A stretch of 64,000 nt of DNA from Takakia lepidozioides (Eukaryota > Streptophyta > Takakiopsida > Takakiales > Takakiaceae). The notes under the pieces were generated by a model. That model searched no databases. It saw only the letters and a program-made list of their open reading frames with translations, and was not told the origin of the DNA. Shown in pieces: positions 34,548 to 46,328 of the stretch (within the stretch, counting starts at the first letter, position 1; each line of letters begins with the position of its first letter). The position numbers and the translations under genes were made by a program. Location: assembly GCA_030704615.1 (NCBI GenBank), contig CM060734.1, positions 61,954,042 through 62,018,041 on the forward strand, read 5' to 3'.

Positions 34548-37481
34548 TTAGCACATTTGTGGAGCAAATCCTATTTTAAGCAGAGACAAATCAAACACAA
34601 CTCCTGTCTGTTGTTGTTGCCAAGCGCCAATATTACTCAATATTCCGTCACTATGGCAGCTGAAAGCAAAACAGATTTCTGTAAATGCTTCGTATTCCTC
34701 AATATACAAAAATTGATTTGTATCTAAATCCCAGTTCAATTCCACTGCTTCATCGTCCTTAAACACAAATCTCACAGTCGGAAAGGCGGGAGGTCGTTCG
34801 TCAGGTCTCACACCCCAACACGTGTCAAAATAAGTGTATGCTTCTTGGCCATCGTGAGGTGGCATTTGAGGCCCATTAGGCAATTGTGCCGCTTCAGCAA
34901 TAAATGTATCCCTAAGTGCTGTATATGCATCTGTAGGGAGGATTGTGTATGGATTGCCACTGTCGATTATCACACCTCCTTGACCGTATTCGTCGATGTC
35001 AAAGATGCCAGAAGGCATAGGAACTACTTGGCCACCCACCTGAATTTCCGCAAGAGGAACATAGTATGCATGTATGGTCAAAACCCCATTTTGAGGCATG
35101 TTCACAAATTGGGCGCCGGGAACTGCAATGGATTGTGCAAAAGATTTTGTTAAGATATCGTCTATATGTTACAAAACATAATTATGGCCATAAAAGGAAT
35201 ACAAGTCAAAATCCTAATGTGGAATGTCTCTTTTTCCATACTTTTCATGACAAAAATGTGACTCGTAATATATTTGTGAGATTGAAAAAAAAAAACTCTT
35301 GTTAAATCAATCTTAACAGTTGATGTCCTTTCACCGGGTGACTGTTGCCTTTAGTTTGGAGGGTTGATGTCTTCTAACGGCCGAAACCGAGGTAGTGCAA
35401 TTGCACCCCCCTCCCTAGTTAGGACTCAAAAAATCCCCACGTACCCCCCCATTACGGTTTCTACAGGTTGATCTGGGTACCCCTTTTGCAGCTAAATTGG
35501 CCACAATATGTGATATACCTATGTGGATCTGAATCCATGACCACTTGTAAAGATGGAATGGTGCCCCTACACTTTGGACCATGATCTGTTGATTGATGCT
35601 TGTTTCAAATAGATACTTAAAGGAAATGTAAAATTTATGTATATAGTATTCATGATCTTCACAACAATTCAGCAACCTCACAAGAGGAGAAATTGAACGT
35701 ACATGCGACTGTGGAGGAGGCACCAAAGATCAACAACCCATCGTTTGGACTTTGGGCTTGTGGCAAACAATAGGAGAATTGATTGGCGATTTGTGTATTA
35801 CGGGCGATTTGGCTTGACATGGAGAACTCAGATCTCCCTCCACCTCCAAGGCCCAAGATGCCGGCGGCCATCGGCATCATCTGTCCTGTTTGTTGTTCTG
35901 CTAGTCCAATCATAATATCTGCAGAATAAACAACAATACAAATATATCAAGTGAAGAATACTAGGAATAATGTAAGGACTTAATGCATACGTGTGATTGT
36001 CTGACATGACACTAAGTCAATTTCTAGCGTATCAAATCTTCTCTATCTGCTCTCGAGAGTGACATTGAACTGAAGCTAGGATAACAGTCAACTTGGTACA
36101 CAAAAGGGAATGATAACGTGACCTTGAAAAGAGTGTAACTCCCACTCTCCTTCCACTTGCTCCCACTTGGCTTCGCAATTGGACTAAGTCCAAATTTTGC
36201 TAAGTATACAATGCACTAAGATGAGCTACGCAAGACATAGGGGTTTGACACCATCCCACTGCAACTTCCACCGCCATTACCTTACCAAATATAGGCTACT
36301 CACCATCATGTACCAATCTCTTGCATTCTAAAGTATTTAATAGTGAACTCCAGGTAAGTGGGGGTGAGGAGGATTTGTAAGGGGGTCTGCTGGAAGAGCC
36401 GACATTGCTACATCCGGCGAATGGACGGTCAGATCGCTTATGTACATTAAGTTCTTGCATTAAAATTCCTATTGTTTTCCATATCAATTTGATCATTCTA
36501 ACTATGGGTAAAAATCTCATATGCCCAAAAGCATTTCAAAACAAGAAGAGTCATCAAACATGTATACTTGGAATGGTGGTTTGTTCTGATCCAGTGTCAT
36601 AATTTTTCAATTGAATGACCTCCGTAGCAAGTCGACCAATGCTTAATGTATTAGCGGGTTCCTCATATGAAATTTTGTATCGACAATAGTCTTCGGGCGG
36701 ATCACAGCTGTACCAAGCCTCAATCGACATTAACATCTCACATTGGTTTTCCGGGCATAAAACATTTTTTGAAGTAGGCGAGTCCGAAGGTACATAATGA
36801 GTTGAGTCTTGTGGTTGACAAAGCTGGACAACCAAAACAAAATGTTAATCAATGCGATGATATTTGTCTTTATGATCTTTGAAAAAAATGTGTACACTCA
36901 CATCAAAACATATTTCTTCTCTACTTCATGTCAAACATGATGTGTCTTCCTAAAATGTTGAATGAGACAGGTGTACTCACATCACATGGCCAGGCTTGTA
37001 TCCAAGTGAAATCGCTGCCGGTGTCTAGGATGAGAAGTTGGGAGACACTGCCTGGATCGCTGCCCACAATAAAGGTTGCAAAATACTCTAAATCTGAGTC
37101 GAATTCATAACGTGAAGGCTTGACCGTGGTAAACACATTTTGTTTTAGGTTCCGACCACGAGACTTGTTGCCCATAGAAGGGCCCAACGCTGCGGCGTTG
37201 TGGCGAGCCCTCCTAGCCGCACGCACGCACGCCTCATCGTCTCTGCGGCAATGAGCGGGCCTCAAAGGGGAGTGGGGCGAGTCGACGTGGGTGAGTGCAA
37301 GGGACCAACCATGTTGGGTGGCATTGATCTCATCCAACTGTGTGGATACGTCTAAAGTGTTCAGCACAAATGTGTCTCTCGTTCCATGGCTATAGTTGTT
37401 GGTGGCGCCCAATGAGTTGACTTGTAGTAATTTGAGAAGAAAGAGACAGCTCATGAAAAGCGCATACGGCTGAAACTCCAT
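34548..37481 (-). CDS. Nepenthesin-like aspartic protease (A1 family), 4 exons
   Basis: Exons run 37481-36981, 36823-36568, 35918-35703 and 35122-34548, all GT-AG with matching phases. The protein has about 515 residues. A hydrophobic N-terminus (MEFQPYALFMSCLFLLKLLQ) is a signal peptide, so it is probably secreted or vacuolar. The catalytic motifs are LILDTGSDFTW (exon 1, near residue 150) and VIIDSGNPYT (exon 4). Between them lie the Cys-rich segment starting DLCQPQD (exons 1/2), which is nepenthesin-like, and ILGLGGGGRSEFS (exon 3). A TATAAATAG box at 37517-37509 puts transcription start near 37485, so ATG 37481 is preferred over ATG 37505. Neighbours are transposons, and nothing in the context hints at the substrate. 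Confidence 0.85.
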
Positions 37482-37508
37482 TGCTCTATTTGCTAAGGGT
37501 GCCAAAAT

Positions 37509-37517
37509 CTATTTATA
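37509..37517 (-). promoter_or_regulatory. TATA box of the aspartic protease gene
   Basis: TATAAATAG on the minus strand lies 28 bases before the preferred start codon. This implies a very short 5' UTR. Confidence 0.55.
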
Positions 37518-40500
37518 CTTGGACAAGCAGCTTGGTAGTTTAGTAGACTAGGCCTAATGCCCAAGCCTAGGAGCCATCATCCCTACCTATGGATTTTCTT
37601 CCACGAGTGACGACATTATACTGTTTCCAACGTAAAAAAGAAAACTCAATTTTAACTAATTCTGGACTTGAGATGAGTCCAAAAATAAGAATAAGTGAAT
37701 AAATAAATCATGTATTAAATCCAAAAATAATTTGTATTCCACTAAAAATACGTTAGTGCCACTCCATTTTATCATATAATATACTTTGCGGAGAGAAATG
37801 TCTGTAGACGTTCGACAAATGGAAAAACTTTGACTCTAATGTGATGTTTACAAAGTGAAATAAAGAAAGAATATAGACTTCAACCACATCTATAGGGCCC
37901 ACCCTCGAAAGAGGGCAAAGGCCACAAGGCGAAGTGGCTCTTAGTTACGCCGGCCTCAGCCTGCGTCTTCTCTCTCTTCAACCACATCGCGTAGAGCTTA
38001 AAGTCCAAAACTAACAAAAAGTGGGAACAAACATTAAAATTAGAGAGTTTCATTCACAGTTCAAATCATCCAAAAGAAATGACAAATCAAACTTGCACAT
38101 GGATGAGAACAGATCATTTTATTTTAGAATGTCATTGAATGGACAATGATATTCACTGTTAAGTACAACTCACATTGATATGTAAGTCAAACTGTGCAAA
38201 TACATACTAAAGAACTTCCGATTTCTACAACAAATTATCCCCATGCCTTGCCATAGCCATAAACAATACTATAACTGTTAAGAACTAACATCATCGAATG
38301 CATATTCTAGACTTGAGAAGTTGTCACGAATGATGATTCCTTTCCCCAACGACTTGTATTCAGGGGATGAGTTTGAAGATGCCTCTGGTTGCCCCATCCG
38401 ATTCTAGCTTGACTTTCTGTACCAGAAGAGAATGATCTATTTTCGGGTCGAATAGATTATGAGAATCGATGCTAGAACGTGTGGTTGACGAAGTTGAAGA
38501 TCTTGAACCAGTCCGATCTTGAACCATTCCGATGAATGTTGCTTTCTCTTGCCAGAGTCCTCAACCCATACTCATAAGTCACTGGAAAATATCCAAGCCC
38601 ACAAACCCAATCAGAAACAGCCAGTTAATGGAGACATTCTCATAACTAATATAAAAAACAATACATACTTTAAAAAGTGCATGTAACCATTCAATATTTA
38701 TTTAACGTTGATATGAATAACGAAGTACATACCAAGATAATCAGGCTGATTTGTCCGCGGATGGAAAATAGAAAGATCTAAATATCGTCCATATCAAGAC
38801 CATAGTAGTTGATCCTGATCTATCGCCACGCGAGATGCTTTTGCAAAGCTCTCACTCACGTACTCAACAATACTGGATACTCCTATCATGTTTGAGATGA
38901 ATGGCCATACTGCATCATTTGTGGTGTGAAAGAAGGGGCTAAAATACTCTCTCTTGACCTTTACATTAATTTGTCAGAGTAGTTATTATCCCACCCATGC
39001 CACAACGGAAGGGAAGACATAGGCAGGATTATCCATACACAGAAACTTTGTGGCACCGCATGTGATTACGCATGCCGCCCAAGGCTCATCGTAACCTTCA
39101 CAAATACTCCCTTGGAAATGGTACAGCTTGTGGGAAGCCGTCACTCACTAGTGTTCATGGCCTCCTGTTCACAATCAGCCGAGTTGAGATACAGTCATGC
39201 CTATCCGGCTCTCTCTCATTTTCTCTCTCACTGTCTCATTTTTATCTCTCAAGTCCAAGGGCCAGAATCCATTAACTCTGTGGAACATTGTGCTCAAGTA
39301 CCACGCTAAATATTATATCACTGGATTCAGCTCAGCAAAGCTGCCATTTGTACGTGCACCCCAATCTCTCCAATGCAACGATGGTCCCTCAATGCAACAT
39401 AACACTAGGTGACTACACAATATGCATCTTGAACTCACAGCCATGATTTCCAGAGATGCACACCACCCACTAAACCATAGAAAAAGCTCTCGCCCTAAAT
39501 GCTAAATTTGTTGCAGCATAACTATGACGAATGCACTCTATGCTTGTCAATTCTACAAATGCATGATGCAAATCAGTGCCTAAAGTGGCTGGACAGAGTA
39601 GTAACCAGAATCAGTGGTCTCTCACCATTCATGAGGTTCAAATCTCCTTCACAAAGTCATCCCCACCACACCCTACTGCCTTTTGTTGCAATCAGATTAC
39701 TTTCCAAAGCTGGGTAAAAGCATGCACATCCTGCCGTTGTTGTTATACATTCAACCATCTAAGATTGGATGTTTTGATCATACATTTTTTTTGGCATTAA
39801 ATATTTTTGTACATACATCATTTGTGGAGGGTTGTTATGATGTAAGAGAAGTATCGTTTTAAAATATATAGATTTGGTTCTATATCACTGATGTATTCTT
39901 GTTCATTCTATTTTGTCGCGTGCTTAACTTTTTGATCTAAGCCCTAGTGAAAGTTAGGCTCCAATGAATATTATGACTTGAGTTTTTTTGTTCAAGTATC
40001 CTATATGGTATTACTTTGTACACAATTTATATAATATAAAAATATAATATATTATATTAGAAATAAAAAGATTGATGTTGAAAATGATATAAAATTGAAA
40101 TGGCATTAGAACTACATGATTTTATTATTATTTTATAACTATTTCAAAGATACAAATATAGTTAAGAACATACTCTAATGCCCTATGTTAATGGGCTTAT
40201 TTAAATAATATTTTATTCATGGGATTGGATAGTTGAGCTTTGCTTCATTATTGAGTAGTATAATTTTAATGGGAAATAGTGTAGATTATTATTTCTTATA
40301 GTCTTTTTTTATGCACCGTCACTAAAGGGGATGAACGCAATTCTAATCCATGCTCACATCACCATAGGATGGAAAAAACAAACAAATTCCATTAGAGAAA
40401 TTTGTGGGTTTTGAGGCCCAAACAAGTAGTGTATTTAAGCACGATAAGTGCAACTCCAGTACAAATTAAAATACAAATAGGCACATTCAGGAAGGGAGTG

Positions 40501-41279
40501 AGTGTGGGAGATGTGCAAATTGGATGCTATAAATGCCACAAATTTCATTCGTCAAATTTCATCCTGAACTTTATCAATGAATGGAATTACCAGGTGTTCT
40601 GCGATCATTTGATTATCTGACAACCAAGCATTCCCCTCGATCTTCACGGAGTGTTACACTTGGGTTTTTTTTTATGGCGTGCTAGTTTCTCGGTTCCTCG
40701 AGTCTCCTGTTTCTCGGTTTAGGGTTTTGGGGTGAGTGTGTTTGAGATACATGTACCCACTGTGAAATAATATGAGAAATGGAGCCTTTATTGCTGACTA
40801 GTAATCCACCCTAACAATTCTAGCTGGAATTAGGCACCTGCAACCATAAGAGAGAGAACAGTCAGTAAGTCTCTATGGTGAGTGTACCCAGGACAATAAA
40901 TCAAAAAATGAATATTATCTTCAGGATGCGCATATAATACACATTTGCAATCCCGTTTTTCTCTCTGCATCTGTTTGCCATTCAAAGGTAGGCTTCCCGC
41001 TCTAAGTTCCTGCTCAACTCCAAGACATCCAAGAAAAAGACGAAGGCGGGTTTACCGTCATATTCCCTTCCCTTAATAAACTAGCTTAGAGTGAAGATAT
41101 GATCCACACAGCCCCTGTGTCTCCGCAAGTCAGCTTGGCCAAGAACCTCTAGACTCTATAGTGTAACTACCAGAGGTGAATTTGTCAAGGTTTTAATTTT
41201 TTTTTTTGGCTGTGTCTATATACGTGTCCGACTAAGTGTTACGACATGTAGCTGAGTGTTTACTTATAAAGCATATATA
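37518..41279. other. Gene-poor stretch
   Basis: The proximal part is the protease promoter. A minus-strand frame of about 56 codons at 38540-38370 (starting MVQDRTGSRSSTSSTT) has coding-like composition but no recognised domain and no supported exon chain. Bases 39800-40300 are strongly AT-rich. Nothing else could be assigned. Confidence 0.35.
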
Positions 41280-41421
41280 TTGGACAAGTAACAATGCACC
41301 TTGTCAATGTGATTAGCTGTTGGGAGGGTTGGCCAAAGACCTTCTTTACACTGCGCAGTGGGACTAGTACGTAGTGTAGGTCTCCTTACTTGGTTCTATT
41401 GTGAAAAGGTGACCTGAGAGA
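41280..41421. repeat. Long direct repeat flanking the truncated chromovirus, left copy
   Basis: This 142-base segment, from TTGGACAAGTAACAATGCAC to GACCTGAGAGA, recurs at 44697-44831 with a few substitutions and a short insertion (GTAGTGTAG region near 41375). It lies directly beside the broken end of the retroelement. Confidence 0.85.
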
Positions 41422-42847
41422 AATTTCTCACATACTTTCGGTAATAGGAGGCGAGTTCTAGGAAGGATCGCACCCCCGAGACCGAAGTCGGAGGCTCCCA
41501 GTCCAAGATCGCCCTCATATTTCTGTCATCCATTTTGATCCTATCATGTGTAATCACATGCCCCAGGAACTCCACTTTTGTGACCCCGAATTCGCACTTT
41601 GAAGCTTTGGCATACAGCTTCCCTTCCCGCAATTTCTGGAACACCATTTTGAGGTGCTTCATGTGCTCTTCCTTTGTTTTCGAGTACACCAAGATGTCGT
41701 CGATGTACACGATCACAAAGTCATCCAACCATTCCTGGAAAATGTTGTTCATTAGCGTGCCAAAGGTCGCGGGTGCGTTGGTGAGCCCAAAAGGCATCAC
41801 CAAGAACTCATATGAACCATATCTTGTCCTGCACGCGGTCTTCTCCTCATCTCCTTCCGCCACTCGGATTTGATGGTAGCCGGAGCGCAAATCGATCCGG
41901 CTGAAATACTTCGCTCTTGCCAATCGATCAAAGAGGTCGTCGATCCTTGACAAATGGTACCGGTTCTTGATAGTCACCTTATTTAGAGCCCTGTAATCGA
42001 CACACATCCGCAGCGTCCCATCCTTCTTGTCTGCGAATAGCACCGGGGCTCTGTAAGGTGACTTATTCGGCCGGATGTACCCCTTTGACATTAGATCCTT
42101 GAGCTGAGTCTTCAGCTCGACCAACTCCCTGTGGCTCAACTGGTAGGGCGCCTTGGCAGGCGGCTCCGATCCCGGTATCACCTCAATCTTGTGGTCAACT
42201 CCTCTTCGCGGTAGCAAGCCGCTTGGTAAATCCTCCGGCATCACATCCTGGTATTTCTCCAAGATCCCCTTGATCCAATCTGGGCTCGGCTCCCTATCGC
42301 CTTCTCCCTCCACTTGTCTTACGTAAAGCAAGAACTGGGTCTCGTGTGGCTCCTCCCCAGCCCACTCCTTTGCTGACAGCAGGTTTATTCGCCCTCCCAC
42401 TGGGTTGGGCGTTTCTGACATTCGTAAAATTTTGCTACCATTCCCACACGGTAGCGCGACTACTCTCTTGCGGCCATCTATGACCGCTCCTGATTTGCTC
42501 AAAAAGGTCATCCCCAAAATGAAATCCACTCCATCGATCTCGCAAATGGTGAAGTTCTCACATCCCTCCCAACTCCCCAACTGTAGAGGAACATCAAACG
42601 CCAATCTCGTTGCCAGTTGTGGTTCTCCTTTGGCAAAACGCACTTCAATAGAGGCCCCCACGTCACTTGTCGGGAGCCCCAGCTTCCGTGCCGTTGCCGG
42701 TGTCATGAAGGAGTGCGACGCTCCTGTGTCCACCAACAACGACACGTTAGTTCCGGAAATTATCCCACTCATGAACATTAACTGACTCCCTTTACGCAAG
42801 GGGTCAGTCTCATTATACAACTCCAAGAGTACTTGCCTACCTTGCAA
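41418..42847 (-). pseudogene. Chromovirus pol fragment: protease and RT
   Basis: One long open frame of about 480 codons begins in the linker after the zinc knuckle. It carries the protease motif [11 protein letters not shown] and an unbroken RT ([35 protein letters not shown]). It lacks the single-base deletion seen in the other copy near 15060. It ends at YYRKYVRNF where the element is cut. Confidence 0.88.
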
Positions 42848-43967
42848 GTCTTGGCGACCACCGCCTGCACCAAGCGGCTAATGGAATCTTTGGACAGCTC
42901 CGTGGTTGCCCGAATCATGTTCAGTTGTCGGGGTTTCATGCACTTCTTCGCCATGTGCCCGGGCTCCCCGCAATTAAAACACACTCCATCGAAGGTCCGC
43001 CATAAGCCGCCGCACCTGATTTTCCTTTCGGAGCACCAGGTGTCGCCTTGACGTGTGAAGGCATTCCCTTCGATTTCCACGTGCCATTGTCGCCGCGCGG
43101 TCTATCCCACTTCTTTTCCGGTCGGAAGGAGTCACCCTCCCGCCGGGTCTTCTTGTGGTTCAGCTCCGTACGGCCTTGCCTTTCACCCCTGGGGACATCT
43201 GAGAAACATTTAGCTCTCTCAATTGCCTCGTTCAAAGTCTTAGGTGACGTCTCCTCCAACTTCCGCTTGGCCCATGGCTAGTCCCGCCACAAAGTTGAAG
43301 ACCATTTTTGGTTCTGCCATGTCCGCAACTTCGAGCAACAACACATTGAAAGCTTGAACATATCCTTGAATGTCATCCGTTTGCTTCAAATTCCTCATTT
43401 TGTCCCGACCGAGCCATGACACGTTGAGGGGCACAAATTGTCTCTTCATAAGTTCCTTGAACCCACTCCAGATCAAGGTTTCTGGGTTTGGACCTTGGTC
43501 GTGAAGGCGTTTCTGCCACCATTGTTGAGCATAGCCCCTCAAATAGGTGGGAGCCACTTCCACCCGATCCTCGTCACTCAACTTGGCCATCCGGAAGTAC
43601 TGCTCTAGCTCCAAGAGCCAGGTGTTGAGTGCCTTCCGATTTCGGACGCCCTCGAAGGTGCCGGGTTCCTTAGGCTTCACCTTAAACTTTGCCTTAGTAG
43701 AAGTGACATTAGCCGCCTTCAACACATCTTTCAACATCCCGCCAAACTGCGCCAACAACCCTTCCCAAAAAGCTGCTGGCATGGGAGGCATCTGTTAAAA
43801 GCATGCATCGCCTCCTCAAATTGCCGCTTCGGTGACACGTCGCCCCCATCGGGCTCACCAGGATCATCGTCTTTCGGGCCGTTCCGCTTTCGCTTTGGCT
43901 TGCCCGACCCCATGATGAGGCCGATCCCAAGGACGATTGCGTACTGAACTCTAAGCTCTAATACCAA
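42800..43967 (-). pseudogene. Chromovirus gag fragment (frameshifted)
   Basis: The charged N-terminus (MGSGKPKRKRNG), the gag core (MPPMPAAFWEGLLAQFGG at 43791, QQWWQKR) and the zinc knuckle ([14 protein letters not shown] near 42960) are all present but in three different frames. It retains a stretch (NGTWKSKGMPSHV) missing from the copy at 13.9 kb. Confidence 0.85.
43954..43966 (-). promoter_or_regulatory. Primer-binding site of the truncated chromovirus
   Basis: The minus strand reads TTGGTATTAGAGC next to the LTR end. It matches the initiator-Met tRNA type site with one change from the copy at 12977. Confidence 0.8.
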
Positions 43968-43968
43968 G

Positions 43969-44696
43969 TGTCGCGCACCTCACTTCGGTAAACTCCCCTT
44001 CAAGTCATAGTTACTCACTTTGATGCGCGCGCCTAACTCCCAAACTGGCCGCCGGGCCAACTCGGAGCTTCGGTTGCTCACCGGGACATAATGGTCCCCC
44101 TTTACTCCTCCACGAGACCCTCTCTCAATTTGGGCCAAGTGGAAATTCCCTTTGGTCGATGGCAGTCCGGAACAGCTCCCCACACCTTGGTCGCTTTCCG
44201 ACTTGCACGCTTACTCACTAGTTTTTGGTCACCAACGGGCTTGCACACCGTTCTCGGGGTTACTACTCCCTATATATACTTCTGTGACTGTCCGCGGGGG
44301 TTTCACAAACAACCCTGCCATTTTACATGGCGAACCACCACGAAAACCCTCGATTCCCGGTGATGAGTCGCGGTGAGTCTTGGCCCACCCACCACGGCCC
44401 CATTGGACCGTGATGAGTCCCAAGACTCCCCACGACTCCCACCACAAGGTTTCCGCCCCATGGTGAGTCCTATGCCACTCCCACTAAGACCACTAAGCTA
44501 CCACCACCCCTCGTGGAACCACCCCCACCGCCACCCGGTATGCGGGGCTCCACCTAGTGAGCGCCTTCGCCTCCTTGAGTGCCTTGGGCATCCAAGGGTG
44601 CTTCAGCCCCCGCATCTATTGTTGCCACTGCCCCCACCACAGGGGCAGCCCCTCTTGTGTCCTGACCCCCTGCCTTCAAGGCAAAGGGCCGCGACA
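43969..44696 (-). repeat. 5' LTR of the truncated chromovirus
   Basis: The 728-bp LTR (TGTCGCGG to GCGCGACA on the minus strand) is clearly related to the LTRs at 12243 and 18479 but more diverged from them than they are from each other. A TATA run lies at about 44270-44278. Confidence 0.9.
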
Positions 44697-44831
44697 TTGG
44701 ACAAGTAACAATGCACCTTGTCAATGTGATTAGCTGCTGGGATGGTTGGCCAAGGACTTTCTTTACACTGCGCAGTGGAACTAGTACGCGTCTCCTTACT
44801 TGGTTCTATTGTGAAAGGGTGACCTGAGAGA
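44697..44831. repeat. Long direct repeat flanking the truncated chromovirus, right copy
   Basis: The 135-base counterpart of 41280-41421 starts on the first base after the LTR end. The sequence right of it (ACGAAGAGGGG) differs from the retroelement sequence right of the left copy, so the repeat marks both breakpoints. Confidence 0.85.
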
Positions 44832-45728
44832 CGAAGAGGGGAGAATGTACTCGGAAGAGTTTGGTTGCCATAGCTGTGTGGGCATAAACCCACACCTAGC
44901 TTGGGCAGAATAAATTAAGGGAAGAGGCACTACCTTTGTGAGGGGTTCACTCTAATTGTAGGACTTAGGGCACTATGAACAATTTGTTCTGGCTTTCCAG
45001 ATTTCCTCTAACTAGAAAGCCTTTCATACAAGCATGAATCAGATTGTGATTTGCCCAGCAAGTAGGTTGCAACACTAGGGCAGGCTTTATGGTCACCTTG
45101 ATCATGATTTTGAAAGTTGGTGATTACAGGTGCCAGGAGTATATTCTTGATGTACCTGAATAGTCTCTGATGAGAATACCCAAGACACTGTAGATACAAA
45201 AAGTGGATATAGACTGGAAACAATTTTTGCGAAGTTCTCTTCGTAGTACTTTGTTTTGCTCGAACATTCTTTGAGCTATGAGAGAGAAAGAGAGCGAGTG
45301 GTGAGGGGGCAAGGTGTCAAGGAGGTACTTCCTTTGTCCATAGAACCATTTATATCTTGGTATTATCTAGAGAAATTTGCAAAGATTTGAGGGAGGAACA
45401 TAGAAGGTCTATTGTGTAGGCAGTGTCACACCACTTACAGTTCAACAGATATTGTATATCCTCTCTCTTGTAAGGTGCTTAGTTTTATAGAGGTTTTACA
45501 GTAATGTGTTGAGCTAATGTCAATTACTTGGTAACAAGATGTTGTGTTGTAGTGAAGATGAGGATCTGATGAGGGCAATAATTGTTGTAGCTCATTCAAG
45601 AGGGAGTGTAGCTGGATCATATGGTAGTTGAGTGTTGATCTAGTATGGTTTAGGTGTGCGTGCAATAGCTTGATGCTCTTACTAGTGGTGAATCAGTAAG
45701 ACTTTCAATACAATGGTTCTAATATCTA
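44832..45728. other. Non-coding stretch
   Basis: Open frames here are short and without known domains. A GAGA run lies near 45280-45300. Nothing could be assigned. Confidence 0.35.
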
Positions 45729-46313
45729 TTGTCTGTCAACTATGTTTCCCTTCTTATGAATTTGGTCAAGTTGGAGGAGGGGTTTTGGCCTTCGACTCTG
45801 TGGAAAGATAACCATGACAGAGATGGGATTAGGGTTAAATGTGAGAGTCAAGAGGAGTCAGAGGAGGAAGATTACAACCAGCTGGATTCCTATTGTGGGC
45901 CAAAGAGTCAGAGACCTAAAGAGCCGATGAACCCATTCAAAGATATTGAAATTGGGAACTTGTTCGACCACCAGACATAGAGACATATCCAGTTTGGATG
46001 GGTGTGATCATGACAATCTCAGATGTTGCTCATGACCGTTCAGATGAGAGATATCAACAAGTCCTTCTGGAGTGGTGGAGACCTAAAGGTGTTGAGCGGA
46101 GGACGTGGATAAGTATAGAAACTGTTGGGACAAAACTTGGGAGTTCGATGAATCTGATCCACCAAAGTGGATACATATGAATTATGTGGTGTGGACAATG
46201 CGACCTTGGAAGAACACCTCCAAGTGGAGCTCTAGACGTATTGGAAAGGCCGAAGCAGTTAAAGCGAAAGCAAATCTATATGCTGCGAACGATCAAAATG
46301 AGTTTGATTAAGA
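45729..46313 (+). pseudogene. Unidentified ORF remnant
   Basis: Three plus-strand frames follow each other (45729-45980, 45998-46180, 46105-46311). They include an acidic run (ESQEESEEEDYNQ) and a Trp-rich stretch (NYVVWTMRPWKN). The composition looks coding, but stops and frame changes break it. I do not recognise a family; a retroelement ORF is possible. Confidence 0.3.
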
Positions 46314-46328
46314 TCAGTGTAGAGAGGT

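Larger units (their letters stand above)
41418..44696 (-). mobile_element. Truncated second copy of the chromovirus family
   Basis: On the minus strand it starts with a full LTR (44696-43969), then a primer-binding site, gag, protease and RT, and stops abruptly at about 41418. That point corresponds to about 15600 in the complete copy, in the segment between RT and RNase H. RNase H, integrase, chromodomain and 3' LTR are missing. The family is the same as the element at 12243-19202, but this is an independent insertion with many differences. It is bounded on both sides by the long direct repeat rather than by a 5-bp duplication. Confidence 0.9.

Noticed and set aside
37481-37505. Longer start (ATG 37505) for the aspartic protease.
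   Set aside because: It would lie upstream of the transcription start implied by the TATA box at 37517-37509, and the signal peptide begins cleanly at 37481.
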